Assembly: GCF_900100785.1 (NCBI RefSeq)
Contig: NZ_FNCP01000024.1
Coordinates: forward strand, 1 to 64,000
DNA: 64,000 nt
Origin: Desulfosporosinus hippei DSM 8344
GTDB lineage: Bacteria; Bacillota; Desulfitobacteriia; Desulfitobacteriales; Desulfitobacteriaceae
Reading direction: 5' to 3'
The notes under the pieces are model-generated. The model did no database searches. It was not told where the DNA came from and saw only the letters and a program-made list of their open reading frames with translations. Below are positions 43,157 through 51,663 of the stretch, in pieces. Within the stretch, counting starts at the first letter, position 1. Each line of letters opens with the position of its first letter. Both the position numbers and the translations under genes were made by a program.

Positions 43157-44674
43157 GTGGAAGACCGTGAACAATGGGGGACTAGGGCTGGTTTTATTTT
43201 GGCTGCTGTGGGGTCCGCTGTCGGACTGGGAAATATTTGGCGTTTTCCTTATGTAGCTTATGACAATGGTGGAGGCGCATTTTTTATTCCCTACTTATTT
43301 GCGCTGTTAACTGCGGGTATCCCGCTGCTGATTATGGAATTTACCATGGGTCACAAATATCGGGGCTCTGCACCCTTATCCTTCGCGCGAATGAATAAGA
43401 AAACTGAGTGGATCGGTTGGTGGCAAGTAAGCATAGCTTTCATAATTTCTACCTATTACGCAGTTATTATTGCCTGGGCAATGGCTTATACATATTTTGC
43501 TGTAGGGTTACAATGGGGGAACGACCCTGGTGGCTTCTTAATGGGCGAGTACTTAAGGCGAGTGGATCTTGTTAATGGCGCCTCAGTCGGTTCCGTGGGA
43601 TCGGTTGTTCCCGGAGTATTTATTCCGCTAATATTGGTATGGGTAATTACCTTAGCAATTTTGTTTAAGGGTGTTAAACAAGGAATTGAAAAGGCCAATC
43701 GCATCTTTATACCCACTCTGGTTATTATGTTTTTAATCATTGTTATTCGCGCCCTCACCTTAGAAGGTGCTTCTATTGGCCTCGAAGCCTTCTTTAAACC
43801 GGATTGGAGTAAGATCGCTTCTCCGGGAGTTTGGGTTGCCGCCTATGGGCAAATTTTCTTCAGCTTATCAATTGCCTTTGCAATTATGATAACTTATTCC
43901 AGTTATTTGCCGAAGCATGCGGACATTAACAACAATGCCTTTATCGCTGCTTTTAGTAATTCCGGCGTTGAGCTTTTAGCCGGCTTTGGTGTTTTTGCTA
44001 CCTTAGGATTTTTGGCTAAACAAGCCAATCTCCCCATTGAAGATGTAGCAACAGCCGGTATCGGTTTAGCCTTTGTGGTATTTCCCGAGATCTTAAACTC
44101 CTTCCCGGGTTTTAACGATTTGTTTGGTGTGTTATTCTTTGGATCGTTAGTTTCTGCTGGGTTATCATCGTTAATTTCTATTGTAGAGACCTTTGTTGCT
44201 GCGATCCAAGACAAATTTAAGGTTTCACGGACAAAGGCGGTTACAGTTGGTGGTGGCTTGTCTGCCTTGTTTTCAATTTTGTTTGCAACCCAAGGAGGAT
44301 TGTTCTTTCTTGATGCTGTGGACTACTTTATTAACACCTTTGGAATTGCCTTAGCAGGTCTTGTCTCGGTTATTACTGTCTCTTGGGTTGTAAGGAACTT
44401 AAAGCCGTTTCAAGAGCACGCTAATCTTACGTCAGACTTACGCACCGGTTTATGGTGGAAAGTCTGCCTAGGTGTAGTCACTCCGGGAGTATTAGGCTAC
44501 ATGTTTGTCCTAAATCTTATCGATAACTTAAAAAGCAACTATGAGGATTACCCCACAGCATTTCTAATTTATTCCGGTTGGGGAGTGGCCGTGGCAGCGA
44601 TTATTTTCGGCTTTATCTTGGCCTCTCTGAAATGGAAAAATGGTCTGGAAATGCCAGAGGACTCTGAAAACTAA
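43157..44674 (+). CDS. metP: Sodium-dependent amino-acid transporter, NSS family
   Basis: 505 residues, twelve hydrophobic segments. GTRAGFILAAVGSAVGLGNIWRFPYVAYDNGGGAFFIPY is the TM1 signature with unwound GSAVGLGN; SFSIAFAIMITYSSY carries TM6. LeuT-fold transporters of this length import Met/Ala or aromatic amino acids with Na+. The small MetS-type subunit normally next to it lies at 45661, separated by a repeat. GTG start after AAAAGGTGA. Confidence 0.85.
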   Translation: MEDREQWGTRAGFILAAVGSAVGLGNIWRFPYVAYDNGGGAFFIPYLFALLTAGIPLLIMEFTMGHKYRGSAPLSFARMNKKTEWIGWWQVSIAFIISTYYAVIIAWAMAYTYFAVGLQWGNDPGGFLMGEYLRRVDLVNGASVGSVGSVVPGVFIPLILVWVITLAILFKGVKQGIEKANRIFIPTLVIMFLIIVIRALTLEGASIGLEAFFKPDWSKIASPGVWVAAYGQIFFSLSIAFAIMITYSSYLPKHADINNNAFIAAFSNSGVELLAGFGVFATLGFLAKQANLPIEDVATAGIGLAFVVFPEILNSFPGFNDLFGVLFFGSLVSAGLSSLISIVETFVAAIQDKFKVSRTKAVTVGGGLSALFSILFATQGGLFFLDAVDYFINTFGIALAGLVSVITVSWVVRNLKPFQEHANLTSDLRTGLWWKVCLGVVTPGVLGYMFVLNLIDNLKSNYEDYPTAFLIYSGWGVAVAAIIFGFILASLKWKNGLEMPEDSEN

Positions 44675-44682
44675 TCCTGACT

Positions 44683-45613
44683 GGGACGGTTCTTCTGTCG
44701 TGCTCTGGAGGGAGCGCTTGTCAGCTGTGTAACCCGTGCGAAGACGGTGCTGCAAGAAGGTTTAATCCGTGCGAAGACAGTGTCTTCGTCGGTCTGCACG
44801 CGTCTGCGAGTTCCGTCGCTGGCTCGCTGGACGGTTCGCGAGCGCGTCCGAACCTCCGGGCATTCCTGGCCGCATGCTATGCCGTCCGTGGCGCATGGCG
44901 GCACTAGGAACATCGTGTTCCGTCGCATGTGAACCTACGGCGCGCTACGTGGACGCGAACCGTCGGCCCTCGCCTTAGCGCGGCTCCACTGACGCATCCG
45001 CTCTGCAGAAAAGCGCTCCTCCAGCCAGTTTGTTGGGAGTGGAAGCAAACTTTGGGGGACTTTCGTAAGGCTTCACAGTCTTTAGTGTGCTAGGAAGACA
45101 GTCTTTAGTTTTCACATCTGCTGGTGCCGCATAGTGGATGTCAGGCTACCCCGAAAAAAGCCCCAGAAACACGCTTGAGAATAATAGACCCGTAAGACAG
45201 GGCGGCTTCGATCCACAGGAGTGGACCCATTGCATGGAGAGGCGGTAAAGCCCACAAAGCTGACCTGGGGAAGCGTAGCCACGGGTCCCCTCTCGCCGTC
45301 CTGCAAGTAGGCTAATTCGTGCGAAGACAATGTCTTCGGGCTACGGGGACACTCGGCCATCCATGGCCAGCGTTCACATCAGGTATTACCCTGAGGTTTG
45401 GCACGAAAGTGTCCGGTGGACATTTTCGCTGAAGCGGCTATCTCCAAAGAATACTTATCCGCTGAAGATAGCTCCCGCCCAAGCGAGTGGGCGAGCCTCG
45501 GAATGCTGAGGTGACGAAGACACTGCTGCAAGAAGGTTTAACCCGTGCGAAGACAGTGTCTTCGTCGCACGAATTAGCTGTTCTTGCAGGATGTGGACGA
45601 AGCCGCCCTGACC
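44683..45613 (+). repeat. Long composite structured repeat, copy A
   Basis: Begins GGGACGGTTCTTCTGTCG and ends GACGAAGCCGCCCTGACCC. It contains three GAAGACA-N-TGTCTTC palindromes, many smaller hairpins and no believable gene; GC content is well above its neighbours. An inverted copy B lies at 57700-58330, and a right-end fragment at 25371. Copy A has extra blocks near 44860-44960 and 45290-45580 compared with B, so it is modular. It sits between metP and metS. Confidence 0.75.
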
Positions 45614-45660
45614 CGAGCGACCCAAGCAACCCCATCCCCCATACTAAGGAGCTGATAAAT

Positions 45661-45765
45661 ATGAGTACTAGTGCTATTGTAATGATGTGCGTCGGAATTA
45701 TCGTAATTTGGGGCGGGCTTGCAGCCAGCATTTGGCATGCTGTAAGAGCTTCAAAGCAAAGATAG
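45661..45765 (+). CDS. metS: Small subunit of NSS transporter (MetS-like)
   Basis: 34 residues: MSTSAIVMMCVGIIVIWGGL, then AASIWHAVRASKQR; one membrane helix with a basic tail, the exact pattern of methionine/alanine-import NSS small subunits. ATG behind AAGGAGCTGATAAAT. In related bacteria this gene follows the transporter gene directly. Confidence 0.8.
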   Translation: MSTSAIVMMCVGIIVIWGGLAASIWHAVRASKQR

Positions 45766-45815
45766 GGTAATCAAGACAAATCGAAGTATATTTAATGATT
45801 TTAAATTAATAAAAA

Positions 45816-45868
45816 AATCATAAAAGGTAAGCCTGGATTTCCAAGGCTTACCTTTTATGATTGTGGGA
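45816..45868 (+). terminator. Long hairpin terminator after metS
   Basis: AATCATAAAAGGTAAGCC (45816-45833) pairs perfectly with 45845-45862; a T-run exists mainly on the complementary side (seven A at 45811-45817). Confidence 0.65.
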
Positions 45869-45949
45869 AATTTTATTCTTGTTCGTTCTTAATGGGTCTC
45901 TAATAATGTTTCGGTTAAGTGAAGTGTAATCGACAGAATAAGTAAATTA

Positions 45950-45980
45950 GTCTAAAGTAAAATTGCATTTTACTTTAGAC
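45950..45980. repeat. 14-bp perfect hairpin upstream of the second fic gene
   Basis: GTCTAAAGTAAAAT, loop TGC, then the exact complement. It is 90 bp upstream of the fic promoter and may be an operator or an end of another transcript. Confidence 0.55.
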
Positions 45981-46065
45981 AAGGTTTTCGGCCCTCGGAC
46001 TGGTACTTCCCCGAATTTGTCGAACTGATTTTCCAGGTGATTATCATATGGTTACTACCAAAATG

Positions 46066-46074
46066 TGGTATAAT
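46066..46074 (+). promoter_or_regulatory. Extended -10 promoter of the second fic gene
   Basis: TGGTATAAT, an extended -10 box, lies 34 bp before the TTG start at 46108; the -35 is weak. This makes the longer reading frame from 46048 unlikely. Confidence 0.5.
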
Positions 46075-46107
46075 AAAGGCGAGATATTATATGAAGAGGG
46101 GATCAAC

Positions 46108-46893
46108 TTGGACAATTACAGCAGAGTGGTTGGACTATGGCAGTCTTACAGAATTGTATCTGCCGCTGATTTAGATAAATACTTGGACAGCTTCCGCATC
46201 CTGTTTGCATTCCATTCGGGTAAAATAGAGAATGAAGAAATTACTTATCATGATACTCGAGAAATCTTTGAAAATGGAAGTGTTACAAACTTTACGGGGA
46301 GTCCTCGAGGGTTATTTGAACAACAAAACCAAAAGTTGTCTTATGAATTTTTAAAAGAGAGAATTGCGAAACTTGAACCTCCTAGCCTAGAGCTGGTTAA
46401 GGAGATTCATAAGGTTCTTACTAGTGGGACATATGACCTGGGTAGGTATATTACAAATGAGGAGCGTCCGGGAGAATTTAAAAAACATGATTATGTAACC
46501 GGCGTTCATGAAGTCGGATCTTCTGTGGAAAATGTGGAAAGTGATCTACTGGAGCTTATTGCAGAAGTAAATGAGTATAGGGGAAAGGATGTTTTAAAAG
46601 CTGCGGCTTATCTTCATGCTAGGTTTGAGTACATTCATCCTTTCGCCGATGGAAATGGACGAGTTGGCAGAACACTGATGAATTACTATCTCATGATTCA
46701 TAATCATCCGCCTCTCATCGTGTATGATGAAGATAAGCGTCTGTATTACCAGTGCCTTCAGAAGTATGATGAAATAGAGGAACTGGATTCTTTGTATAAG
46801 TTTTTCAAGTATGAAACGGAAAAAACATGGGAAAAAGCATTGAATCTCGCAAATGGTGTGAAGCAGCCTCGCAAAGGTTTGTCCGATATCTAA
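46108..46893 (+). CDS. Fic family protein, class II autoinhibited
   Basis: About 261 residues from TTG 46108 (AAGAGGGG site). The inhibitory motif SGKIEN is at residues 37-42, a perfect (S/T)xxxE(G/N), and the catalytic HPFADGNGRVGR begins at His177. Single-domain; probably an AMPylator held inactive by its own helix. Unrelated in length to the Fic protein at 29646. Confidence 0.85.
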   Translation: MDNYSRVVGLWQSYRIVSAADLDKYLDSFRILFAFHSGKIENEEITYHDTREIFENGSVTNFTGSPRGLFEQQNQKLSYEFLKERIAKLEPPSLELVKEIHKVLTSGTYDLGRYITNEERPGEFKKHDYVTGVHEVGSSVENVESDLLELIAEVNEYRGKDVLKAAAYLHARFEYIHPFADGNGRVGRTLMNYYLMIHNHPPLIVYDEDKRLYYQCLQKYDEIEELDSLYKFFKYETEKTWEKALNLANGVKQPRKGLSDI

Positions 46894-46939
46894 GGAATAT
46901 ATAGTAACCGACAGGTTATATAGTAAAGCAGTGAAGCAA

Positions 46940-46989
46940 CATCCGTGATAATTGTACAGAGTATACAATTTTTACGGATTTTTTTTATT
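46940..46989 (+). terminator. Terminator of the second fic gene
   Basis: ATCCGT...ACGGAT with inner ATTGTA/TACAAT pairing, followed by eight T. Confidence 0.8.
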
Positions 46990-47065
46990 TTTAAGCAGGT
47001 ATTCCATAAAATATGCCGAATACCTAAATCTATTATAAAACACATTATTATTTAAGGAAGGTGTT

Positions 47066-48232
47066 ATGATTACAATGAAAAAAGGACTCATAAAATGGTT
47101 TAGTGGTATGACCATTGGTGCACTGCTGTTAACCACAGCAGGCTGCGGAGGGGGAGCTGCTCCCGCTGCAAATTCTGGCTCACAAAGCGGAGAGGCCGCT
47201 AAAATTGGGGTTATCTCTTATCTGACCGGTGGCGGGGCTGCCTATGGCCAAGCCATTAAAGAGGGTTTGGATCTGGCTAAGGAAGAGATTAACGCTCAAG
47301 GCAAAGTTAAAGTTGATCTGATTTATGAAGATTCCCGGGGAGACAAGACGGAAGCCATTAATGCTATTAATAAATTAATCAATAAAGATAATGTTGTCGG
47401 TATCATTGGACCTACCCTCAGCGGAGAGATGTTTGCCGCCGGCCCGATTGCTGATCAAGCAGGAGTTCCGATCATGGGAACCTCAACCACGGCAGAAGGG
47501 ATCCCGGCTCTGGGTAATTTCGTCTTCCGGAATGCTTTGCCGGAGTTCTTAGCAGTTCCCCAGGCAGTGGAGAAAGCAATCTCTACTTATAACTTGAAAA
47601 AAGTCGCTGTCATGTACTCTAACAATAATGACTGGGCAGTGTCCGGATATAAGACTATTGAGAGCACGCTTAAGAAGAATGGTGTCGAAATCGTTGCCAC
47701 CGAAACCTTTGCGGATAAAGATACAGATTACTCCGCCCAGTTGACGAAGATTGCCTCCTTAAAGCCGGATGCCGTTATGGTATCCAGCCTCTATCAGGAA
47801 GCCTCCCTGGTCTTGAAGAAAGCCAGAGAAATCGGGATCACTGTTCCTTTTGTGGGAACGAATGGCTTTAACTCTCCTGAGCTGATCAAAATTGCCGGAG
47901 CTGCTGCTGATGGTGCCATCGTGGCCAGCCCTTGGTTCCCCGGTAAGCAAGATGAGAAGGTACAAAAGTTTATTGCTGACTACAAAGCTAAGTACAACAA
48001 CAAGGTGCCTGATCAGTTTGCGGCCCAAGCCTATGATGCCTTATATATCTATGCCAGTGCTTTGGAGCAAGCCGGCTCCACCACAGATCGTCAAAAGCTG
48101 CGGGATAGTATTGCAGCCATTAAAGGTTTCCAAGGTGTAACCGGAAAGTTCGCCTTTGATGAAAAACGTGAACCGGTTATGAGTGCTACTGTTTTGATTA
48201 TTAAGGATGGACAGTTTACGGAACTCAAATAA
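47066..48232 (+). CDS. livJ: Branched-chain amino-acid ABC transporter, substrate-binding lipoprotein
   Basis: 388 residues. Signal peptide with lipobox TTAGC (Cys about 27) and a type I periplasmic-binding fold: KIGVISYLTGGGAAYGQAIKEGLDLA, NVVGIIGPTLSG, VPIMGTSTTAEG. First gene of the complete livJHMGF operon. ATG 47066 behind AAGGAAGG; ATG 47075 is also possible. Confidence 0.9.
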   Translation: MITMKKGLIKWFSGMTIGALLLTTAGCGGGAAPAANSGSQSGEAAKIGVISYLTGGGAAYGQAIKEGLDLAKEEINAQGKVKVDLIYEDSRGDKTEAINAINKLINKDNVVGIIGPTLSGEMFAAGPIADQAGVPIMGTSTTAEGIPALGNFVFRNALPEFLAVPQAVEKAISTYNLKKVAVMYSNNNDWAVSGYKTIESTLKKNGVEIVATETFADKDTDYSAQLTKIASLKPDAVMVSSLYQEASLVLKKAREIGITVPFVGTNGFNSPELIKIAGAAADGAIVASPWFPGKQDEKVQKFIADYKAKYNNKVPDQFAAQAYDALYIYASALEQAGSTTDRQKLRDSIAAIKGFQGVTGKFAFDEKREPVMSATVLIIKDGQFTELK

Positions 48233-48251
48233 TTATTGGGAGTGAAGGTTT

Positions 48252-49130
48252 TTGTTCTGGCAACAATTGGTCAATGGCTTGACTCTGGGTAGTACCTACT
48301 CACTGGTCGCTTTAGGATACACCCTGATTATGGGAGTTCTGAACATCATCAATATGGCTCATGGAGAAATATTTATGATCGGAGCTTTTGTCGGGTTGTA
48401 CCTGGTGACTTATCTAAAAGTTAATATTTTCGTGGCCATGGCGGGAGCTATGTTGGCCAGTGCGTTGCTGGGTTGTTTAATGGAAATGCTGGCCTTGCGT
48501 CCTTTGAGACGCAGGGCTGTTTCCCACCTGGCACCTTTGATTAGTACCATTGGGGTATCAATCTTTCTGGAAAGTCTGGCCTTGAATCTCTTCGGGCCTC
48601 AATCCCAAGCCTTTCCTACGGAATTAGCCACAGTTCAATTTGAGCTGGGTCCCATCCGGATTACCCTGGTGCAAATTATTATTCTGGGCATATCCTTTGG
48701 TTTGATGTTTATTCTCCGTTTCTGGCTGGCCAAAACTCGGGTAGGCAAAGCTATTCGAACCACGGCTGAGAATATTGAGACAGCCAATCTGCTGGGTATC
48801 AACACTAACCGAATTATCTTTTTAACCGTTGCCTTGGCTTCAGGCTTAGGAGGGGTTGCGGGGGTATTGGTAGGACTATCCTTTAATGCGGTGGAACCCA
48901 CCATGGGCTTATCCATGGGTCTGAAGGGTCTGGCTGTTCTGATCCTGGGTGGTATGGGGAATATCACCGGTGCCATGCTCGGCGGTCTGATTTTAGGCAT
49001 CGCGGAAGTTTTCACCGTGGCTTACGGAGCATCTTCCTATCGAGATGCAGTGGCCTTCGGCATGATTATTCTCATTCTGTTTATTCGTCCTCAAGGACTT
49101 TTTGGCAAACGACAAGGGGGACGTTTTTAG
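48252..49130 (+). CDS. livH: Branched-chain amino-acid permease LivH
   Basis: 292 residues, eight hydrophobic segments. LTLGSTYSLVALGYTLIMGVLNIINMAHGEIFM is the standard LivH start; GGMGNITGAMLGG marks the EAA-like coupling loop region. TTG start 20 bp after livJ. Confidence 0.9.
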   Translation: MFWQQLVNGLTLGSTYSLVALGYTLIMGVLNIINMAHGEIFMIGAFVGLYLVTYLKVNIFVAMAGAMLASALLGCLMEMLALRPLRRRAVSHLAPLISTIGVSIFLESLALNLFGPQSQAFPTELATVQFELGPIRITLVQIIILGISFGLMFILRFWLAKTRVGKAIRTTAENIETANLLGINTNRIIFLTVALASGLGGVAGVLVGLSFNAVEPTMGLSMGLKGLAVLILGGMGNITGAMLGGLILGIAEVFTVAYGASSYRDAVAFGMIILILFIRPQGLFGKRQGGRF

Positions 49131-50072
49131 ATGGCTATTTTACTAAATCAATATTATTTGCAAATTGCTGTTTTTGTCATGGTCAATGCAATTTTAGGCG
49201 TAAGCATTTATTTGACTTTATCCACCGGTCAATTGTCTTTGGGTAATGCCGGTTTTATGAGTATTGGAGCTTATACATGTGCTATTTTGACCGTTAAAGC
49301 CGGTCTGCCCGTTTATTTGGCTATTCCACTCGGTGGCGTTGCCGCCAGTTTCATTTCGATAATTATTGGTTTTCCGGCTTTGCGGCTGACGGGGATTTAT
49401 CTGGCCATTGCCACTTTGGGTTTTGGCGAGGTTGTCCGGGTTATTGTCTTGAATTTAAAAATAACCAATGGAGCCTTAGGGATCTCCGGAATCCCCACTC
49501 TGGGGACCAAGATCGGTAAAATCTTGTCTTCTTTCGGTATGTCCAAGTTCGGAGGATTTTCCGCTCAGCAAGTAAGTACCTTGCTGGTGCTGGTTATTTT
49601 ACTCCTGGTTCTGGCCTTTCTGATTTTCTTCTGTATCAGACTTAATCGCTCCAGAGTCGGTCGGGCCTTTGCTGCTATTAAAGCCGATGAGTCGGCGGCG
49701 GAAGCCATGGGGATTAATACCACCTACTACAAGCTGCTGGCCTTTGCCTTAGGAGCCCTGATTGCCGGGATTGCCGGTGGATTATCTGCTCATTTGACCT
49801 TTTTCATCGGGCCTAAAGACTTTGCTTACCACCGTACAGTTGAAATTCTGCTTTACGCCGTCTTGGGCGGGAGTGACCTGGTTATTGGCCCTATCGTTGG
49901 AGCCTTAATCCTGACCTTGCTCCCTGAAGTATTGCGTTCCGCCTCTAATTATCGGCTGATGATTTATGGAGCTCTTTTAGTAACGATGATGGCCTTTCGG
50001 CCTCAGGGTCTGATCAGTGAGGAGACGGTTCGTTATTGGAAGGGTAAGCTTGGAAGGGGGAGTAAGCAATGA
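49131..50072 (+). CDS. livM: Branched-chain amino-acid permease LivM
   Basis: 313 residues; LTLSTGQLSLGNAGFMSIGAYTCAIL and GGSDLVIGPIVGALI match LivM. It begins directly after the livH stop and overlaps livG by four bases. Confidence 0.9.
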   Translation: MAILLNQYYLQIAVFVMVNAILGVSIYLTLSTGQLSLGNAGFMSIGAYTCAILTVKAGLPVYLAIPLGGVAASFISIIIGFPALRLTGIYLAIATLGFGEVVRVIVLNLKITNGALGISGIPTLGTKIGKILSSFGMSKFGGFSAQQVSTLLVLVILLLVLAFLIFFCIRLNRSRVGRAFAAIKADESAAEAMGINTTYYKLLAFALGALIAGIAGGLSAHLTFFIGPKDFAYHRTVEILLYAVLGGSDLVIGPIVGALILTLLPEVLRSASNYRLMIYGALLVTMMAFRPQGLISEETVRYWKGKLGRGSKQ

Positions 50073-50830
50073 AATTAGTCCTTGACCAAGTGAGTAAAAG
50101 CTTTGGCGGCTTGGCGGCCTTAAGCAATGTCAGCTTTAAAGTCAATGAGGGGGAAATCGTGGGAATTATCGGCCCCAATGGAGCAGGTAAGACCACCCTC
50201 TTTAACCTGATCACCGGGATTTTCCCTCCGACTGAGGGAAGTATCACTTATAAAGAGAAAAACATCTTGGGCTTGCGCCCCTATAAGGTTACTGAACTGG
50301 GCTTAGCTCGAACCTTTCAGAATATCCGTCTTTTTGGTCATTTGAGTCCTTTGGAAAATGTCATGGTCGGGGCTCATTGCCGAACCAAGTCCGGGGTCTG
50401 GAGAGGGTTATGGCACACGCCTGCTCAACGCAAAGAAGAGAAGAAGACCAGGGAACGGGCCCAAGAACTCCTGAAGTTAGTGGGAATTGAGGAGGACATT
50501 GATTCTCCTGCCAGCTCCTTGCCCTATGGACAGCAGCGTCGGTTGGAGATTGCCAGGGCACTGGCCACTGAACCGGAGCTAATTCTTCTTGATGAGCCGG
50601 CGGCGGGGATGAATGAGAGTGAAACTGAAGACTTGCGTCATCTAATTAAGAAAATCCAAACCATGGGCAAGACGGTGATCCTGATTGAACATGATATGAA
50701 CCTGGTGATGAACGTTTGTGATCGCCTGATGGTGATCAATTTTGGACAAAAGATTGCTGAAGGCACTCCGGCAGAGATTCAGCAAAACCCATTGGTCATT
50801 GAAGCCTATTTGGGCCGGGAGGAGGACTAA
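50069..50830 (+). CDS. livG: Branched-chain amino-acid ABC transporter ATPase LivG
   Basis: 253 residues: Walker A GPNGAGKTT, LPYGQQRRLEIARAL signature (LivG-type), Walker B LILLDEPAAGMN, and the C-terminal IAEGTPAEIQQNPLVIEAYLG tail typical of LivG. Confidence 0.92.
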   Translation: MKLVLDQVSKSFGGLAALSNVSFKVNEGEIVGIIGPNGAGKTTLFNLITGIFPPTEGSITYKEKNILGLRPYKVTELGLARTFQNIRLFGHLSPLENVMVGAHCRTKSGVWRGLWHTPAQRKEEKKTRERAQELLKLVGIEEDIDSPASSLPYGQQRRLEIARALATEPELILLDEPAAGMNESETEDLRHLIKKIQTMGKTVILIEHDMNLVMNVCDRLMVINFGQKIAEGTPAEIQQNPLVIEAYLGREED

Positions 50831-50833
50831 GAG

Positions 50834-51550
50834 ATGCTGAATATTAGCGGTTTGTCCACAAGTTATGGTAGTATTCAAGCCATCAAAGGGATAGATATTG
50901 ATGTTCCCGAAGGTTCGATTGTTTCCTTGATCGGAGCCAATGGGGCTGGGAAGACAACTACGATGAAATCTCTGGTTGGGCTTCTCAAGCCTCAGGCCGG
51001 TGAGATTAAGTTTTTGGGTCAGGAGATTCGAGGTCTTGCTCCACATAAAATTGTTAATTTAGGAATGTCCTTAGTTCCCGAGGGGCGCAATATTTTAGCG
51101 GGAATGACGGTTCTTGAAAATTTAGAAATGGGAGCCTATCAGAGGAAAGATAAAGAGGTTCAGAAGGATTTTGAGAAGGTCTTTAAGCGTTTTCCCATTC
51201 TGGAGGAACGGAAACAACAGTTGGGAGGAACTCTTTCCGGAGGGCAACAGCAAATGCTGGCTATCGGCCGGGCTCTCATGGCCAGACCTAAGCTTCTCTT
51301 GCTGGATGAACCTTCGATGGGCCTGGCTCCGCTGGTTGTGGCAGATATCTTTAATGTCATTCGGGAAATTAATCAGGAAGGAACCACTATCCTTCTCGTT
51401 GAGCAGAACGTTCGTCAAGCCTTGAAGATTGCTAACTATGCCTATGTTTTGGAAACGGGAAAAATTGTGCTCCATGGCAAAGCAGATGAGGTTGCCAAGA
51501 ATCCACGGGTTATGGAAGCTTATTTGGGCGGTGCCAAGGCAGGAGTTTAA
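50834..51550 (+). CDS. livF: Branched-chain amino-acid ABC transporter ATPase LivF
   Basis: 238 residues: Walker A GANGAGKTT, LVPEGRNIL, LSGGQQQMLAIGRALM and Walker B LLLLDEPSMGLAP. Last gene of the liv operon; a weak hairpin CCCCTCT/AGAGGGG follows at 51566-51591. Confidence 0.92.
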   Translation: MLNISGLSTSYGSIQAIKGIDIDVPEGSIVSLIGANGAGKTTTMKSLVGLLKPQAGEIKFLGQEIRGLAPHKIVNLGMSLVPEGRNILAGMTVLENLEMGAYQRKDKEVQKDFEKVFKRFPILEERKQQLGGTLSGGQQQMLAIGRALMARPKLLLLDEPSMGLAPLVVADIFNVIREINQEGTTILLVEQNVRQALKIANYAYVLETGKIVLHGKADEVAKNPRVMEAYLGGAKAGV

Positions 51551-51663
51551 ACTTAGACTAAAAAGCCCCTCTTTTATTGGGAGGAGAGGGGATTATTCTC
51601 TGGGAGGGTTATTAACTAAGCTTATCGGTCCGACCAGTAAACCGTAGAGGGAGATGTATACCA

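Noticed and set aside
44671-45731. Several open frames of 60-100 codons inside the composite repeat
   Set aside because: They are GC-rich shadows of palindromic repeat DNA, differ between copies A and B and lack ribosome binding sites.
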